From: Exiguobacterium chiriqhucha RW-2 | GTDB taxonomy: Bacteria; Bacillota; Bacilli; Exiguobacteriales; Exiguobacteriaceae | Assembly (NCBI RefSeq): GCF_000416965.1 | Contig: NZ_ATCL01000020.1 | Span: 1 to 64,000, forward strand | Direction of reading: 5' to 3' | DNA: 64,000 nt | Part shown: positions 62,250-64,000 of the stretch, piece by piece | Layout of the letters: every line of letters begins with the position of its first letter | Numbering within the stretch: position 1 is the first letter of the stretch | Notes under the pieces: generated by a model | Seen by the model: only the letters and a program-made list of their open reading frames with translations | Database searches by the model: none | Told to the model about the DNA's origin: nothing | Translations under genes and position numbers: made by a program

Positions 62250-62274
62250 AATGTTTACAATACGTCACACCCCC

Positions 62275-62303
62275 TTGTCACAGAATGTTCAATCCTGTAA
62301 ACT
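62275..62303 (+). promoter_or_regulatory. Promoter of the large membrane-protein gene
   Basis: TTGTCA and TAAACT are separated by 17 bases, about 39 bases before the start codon. Confidence 0.55.
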
Positions 62304-62341
62304 TCGAAACAGTGTGAAAAAAATGTATAAGGGGTTTATCC

Positions 62342-63880
62342 ATGGAAATCGTTCAGCAATTATCGCAAGTACAATTACTCAACCAATTCTGGTTGCTCAT
62401 GGCCTTCGTCATCCCGATGGTCATTTTATCGCGGATGGTCGTGGCTGGTTCACGGTTCTCACCAATCCTCGTTATCGTCATCTTCGGTCTCGGACTTGGC
62501 TTCGCCATGGTCGAGATGGGCATCGCGACACCGGGTCTCCCTGAGTTCCCGCTCGTCGACTTTATGTCACGGACGACGATCATCGCGCTCGTCGTATCGT
62601 TCTTCGTCGGTGGACAAGAACTTCGCAAGATTTTAAGCAAGCAAGAGCTCGACATGAAAGACATCGTCGTGCCATCGAAAGAAGAGATGTTCCTCGGGAC
62701 AGGGCGGACACAGTTCATCTTCATCCTCCGTTCATTCTTCTTGCTCGTCGGTCTCGAAGGGTTCTTCCGCATGATGATTCAACCGGGCGCGGCAGAGGGC
62801 ATCATGCTCTACTACCCGATCCTCGCGTTGATTGGTCTCGCGGCATCGTTCCTCTTGATCGACCACAAGGCGCAAATCGACGATAAGAAGGTATACATGC
62901 GTAAAGGCGTCATCGAGACAGTCTTGATGCTCGTCATCTTGTTCGTGTCGTACGGCATCGCCGTGGCGGTTCAACCGATTATCGCGCTTCCGCAGATTTT
63001 CTTCGCCATGTTGCTTTCGTCAGCACTAGGTGCCATCTTCCACAACTGGACGTATGGACCGACCGTCCGTGCGCTTCTGTTCGCCGGAATCCCGGTCGTC
63101 TTGGCCGCCAACTTCATGGTCGGTGGGTCACGGATCGGTGATGCGTTCGCCATCGAAGGCATGAACTCGATTCTCGTGTACGGTTTCTTCGGTCAATTGT
63201 TCTGGATGTTCGGTGGGATTGCGCTCCTCATGTGGTTCGCCCGCACAGGACACATCCGCAACCTCGCACCAGGTATGGCCGGTTCGCTCTCGCACAGTGG
63301 TCTTACAGGCGCATGTACGGCCGGTGACTTCGGTCAAGTGGCAGCCAAACGTGCCCCAATCATGATCAACATCCCGTTCTTCGGTCACATCTTCGTGTTC
63401 TCGATTTTGGCAGTCAGTGCCGACAACGGAGCGCTCTGGATTTGGCCAACGGCAATCATCGTCTTGGTCGGTCTCACGTTAACAGCACTCTCGCTCAAAA
63501 ACTTGCGCGGTGCCAACGGAGAAGACTTCAAAGAAGTGAAAGCGCTCATGCAGTTCTCGTTCGGTTGGCAGATGATGGCGGTCTTCGGTGGACTCGTCAT
63601 CCTCAGCTTCAGCACGATCGCGTTCGACTACACAACGATGGCTCAATCGTCAGCCATCTCGCACTTTGGTCTCTTCGCAGCCGTCCAAGGCGGCATGTTC
63701 GGGACAGAAGCATCGCTTCTCATACCGCTTATCTTCTCGATGCCGTTCCTCGTCCACCCGATCGTGTTCTACATGTTCGGGAAGGCGCTCGATAATAACG
63801 GTGAAATGCCACGCGTACCGGTTTACGCGATGGCGCTCATCGGTGTCGTCGGAGTCTCGTTCGCGATTCTCGGTGTATAA
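62342..63880 (+). CDS. Uncharacterised polytopic membrane protein (putative transporter)
   Basis: A 512-residue protein with about twelve hydrophobic helices. Distinct short motifs between helices are FVGGQELRKIL, GGSRIGDAFAIEGMNS, and GSLSHSGLTGACTAGDFGQV followed by AKRAPIMINIPFFGH; the two Gly-rich blocks may form re-entrant substrate or ion sites as in secondary carriers of the glutamate-carrier (ESS) type, but I cannot place it in a family. AAGGGG precedes the ATG. Codon use returns to the GC-rich chromosomal style, so it lies outside the island. Confidence 0.65.
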   Translation: MEIVQQLSQVQLLNQFWLLMAFVIPMVILSRMVVAGSRFSPILVIVIFGLGLGFAMVEMGIATPGLPEFPLVDFMSRTTIIALVVSFFVGGQELRKILSKQELDMKDIVVPSKEEMFLGTGRTQFIFILRSFFLLVGLEGFFRMMIQPGAAEGIMLYYPILALIGLAASFLLIDHKAQIDDKKVYMRKGVIETVLMLVILFVSYGIAVAVQPIIALPQIFFAMLLSSALGAIFHNWTYGPTVRALLFAGIPVVLAANFMVGGSRIGDAFAIEGMNSILVYGFFGQLFWMFGGIALLMWFARTGHIRNLAPGMAGSLSHSGLTGACTAGDFGQVAAKRAPIMINIPFFGHIFVFSILAVSADNGALWIWPTAIIVLVGLTLTALSLKNLRGANGEDFKEVKALMQFSFGWQMMAVFGGLVILSFSTIAFDYTTMAQSSAISHFGLFAAVQGGMFGTEASLLIPLIFSMPFLVHPIVFYMFGKALDNNGEMPRVPVYAMALIGVVGVSFAILGV

Positions 63881-63889
63881 ACAAAACAG

Positions 63890-63920
63890 CCGCTTCTACC
63901 AATGCGTAGAAGCGGTTTTT
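63890..63920. terminator. Bidirectional terminator
   Basis: CCGCTTCTAC and GTAGAAGCGG form the stem, followed by TTTTT, between the membrane-protein gene and the convergent partial gene. Confidence 0.88.
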
Positions 63921-63926
63921 GTATGC

Positions 63927-64000
63927 CTATTTTTTTGTTAACGGTCGCCACTTCGGGTCTTTGATGTCGTGCTCGTTCGGAGTCCGGACAAATTTGAGCG
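63927..64000 (-). CDS. C-terminal end of a minus-strand gene cut by the window edge
   Basis: The minus strand is open from the window edge to a TAG and reads ...KFVRTPNEHDIKDPKWRPLT followed by KK. Only about 24 residues are visible, too few to name. Codon style and the convergent terminator beside it support a real gene end. Confidence 0.5.
   Translation of the reverse strand, partial: LKFVRTPNEHDIKDPKWRPLTKK

Noticed and set aside
1-64000. tRNA, rRNA, CRISPR arrays and insertion sequences
   Set aside because: I looked for cloverleaf ends, spaced repeats, transposase motifs and terminal inverted repeats and found none I could support.

Overview
This looks like a stretch of chromosome from a low-GC-branch Gram-positive bacterium (Bacilli), most likely an Exiguobacterium or close relative. 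The evidence is the gene set (lipoteichoic acid synthase, odhAB without an adjacent E3, zapA-cvpA-polX-mutS2, ohr/ohrR, bdbCD-sco, YvbH- and DUF1836-type genes), the strong GGAGG ribosome sites, many TTG/GTG starts, and a rather GC-rich housekeeping codon use for Bacilli. The genus is an inference; there is no rRNA gene in the window to fix it.

Positions 1-45,080 are mostly ordinary chromosome. In order they hold: the end of an LTA synthase; a methyltransferase; an isochorismatase-like hydrolase; an ABC exporter; odhAB with a perfect catabolite-repression (cre) site in front; a Cache/GGDEF protein; a disulfide/copper-insertion cluster (BdbD, BdbC, Sco); two UlaG-like metallo-hydrolases; an MFS carrier; a small ribbon-helix-helix gene broken by an in-frame stop; DsbA/FrnE; a hemolysin III/PAQR protein divergent from a DUF1836 regulator with two inverted-repeat operators; a PH-domain protein and an aldo/keto reductase; an ABC-F protein preceded by a leader-peptide/terminator attenuator; a zinc-type cation efflux pump; a Zn-dependent dehydrogenase; a phosphoesterase; ohr/ohrR with a matching operator; a CAP-domain protein; a glutathione peroxidase; a VanZ-like protein; a PcsB/CwlO-like M23 hydrolase; a GNAT protein; a dicarboxylate/amino-acid symporter; zapA-cvpA-polX-mutS2-DUF350; some poorly known accessory genes; and a large FtsX-type ABC transporter.

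Positions about 45,080-62,250 are a sharply bounded AT-rich island that I read as a DNA-phosphorothioation defence locus. A PAPS-reductase-like SspD is divergent from an SspF-SspG-SspH (DptFGH-like) set, followed by SspB (DUF4007), SspC (P-loop ATPase), a small winged-helix protein and an SspE-like DUF262/HNH nuclease. It therefore carries the modification module and both known kinds of effector, SspFGH and SspE. SspA (cysteine desulfurase) is absent, sspD is inverted, a strong hairpin separates sspFGH from sspBC, and the 86-residue winged-helix protein is a candidate extra component.

The window closes with a large uncharacterised membrane protein that returns to chromosomal base composition, and the last codons of a minus-strand gene cut by the window edge. 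I saw no tRNA, rRNA, CRISPR array, transposase or integrase.
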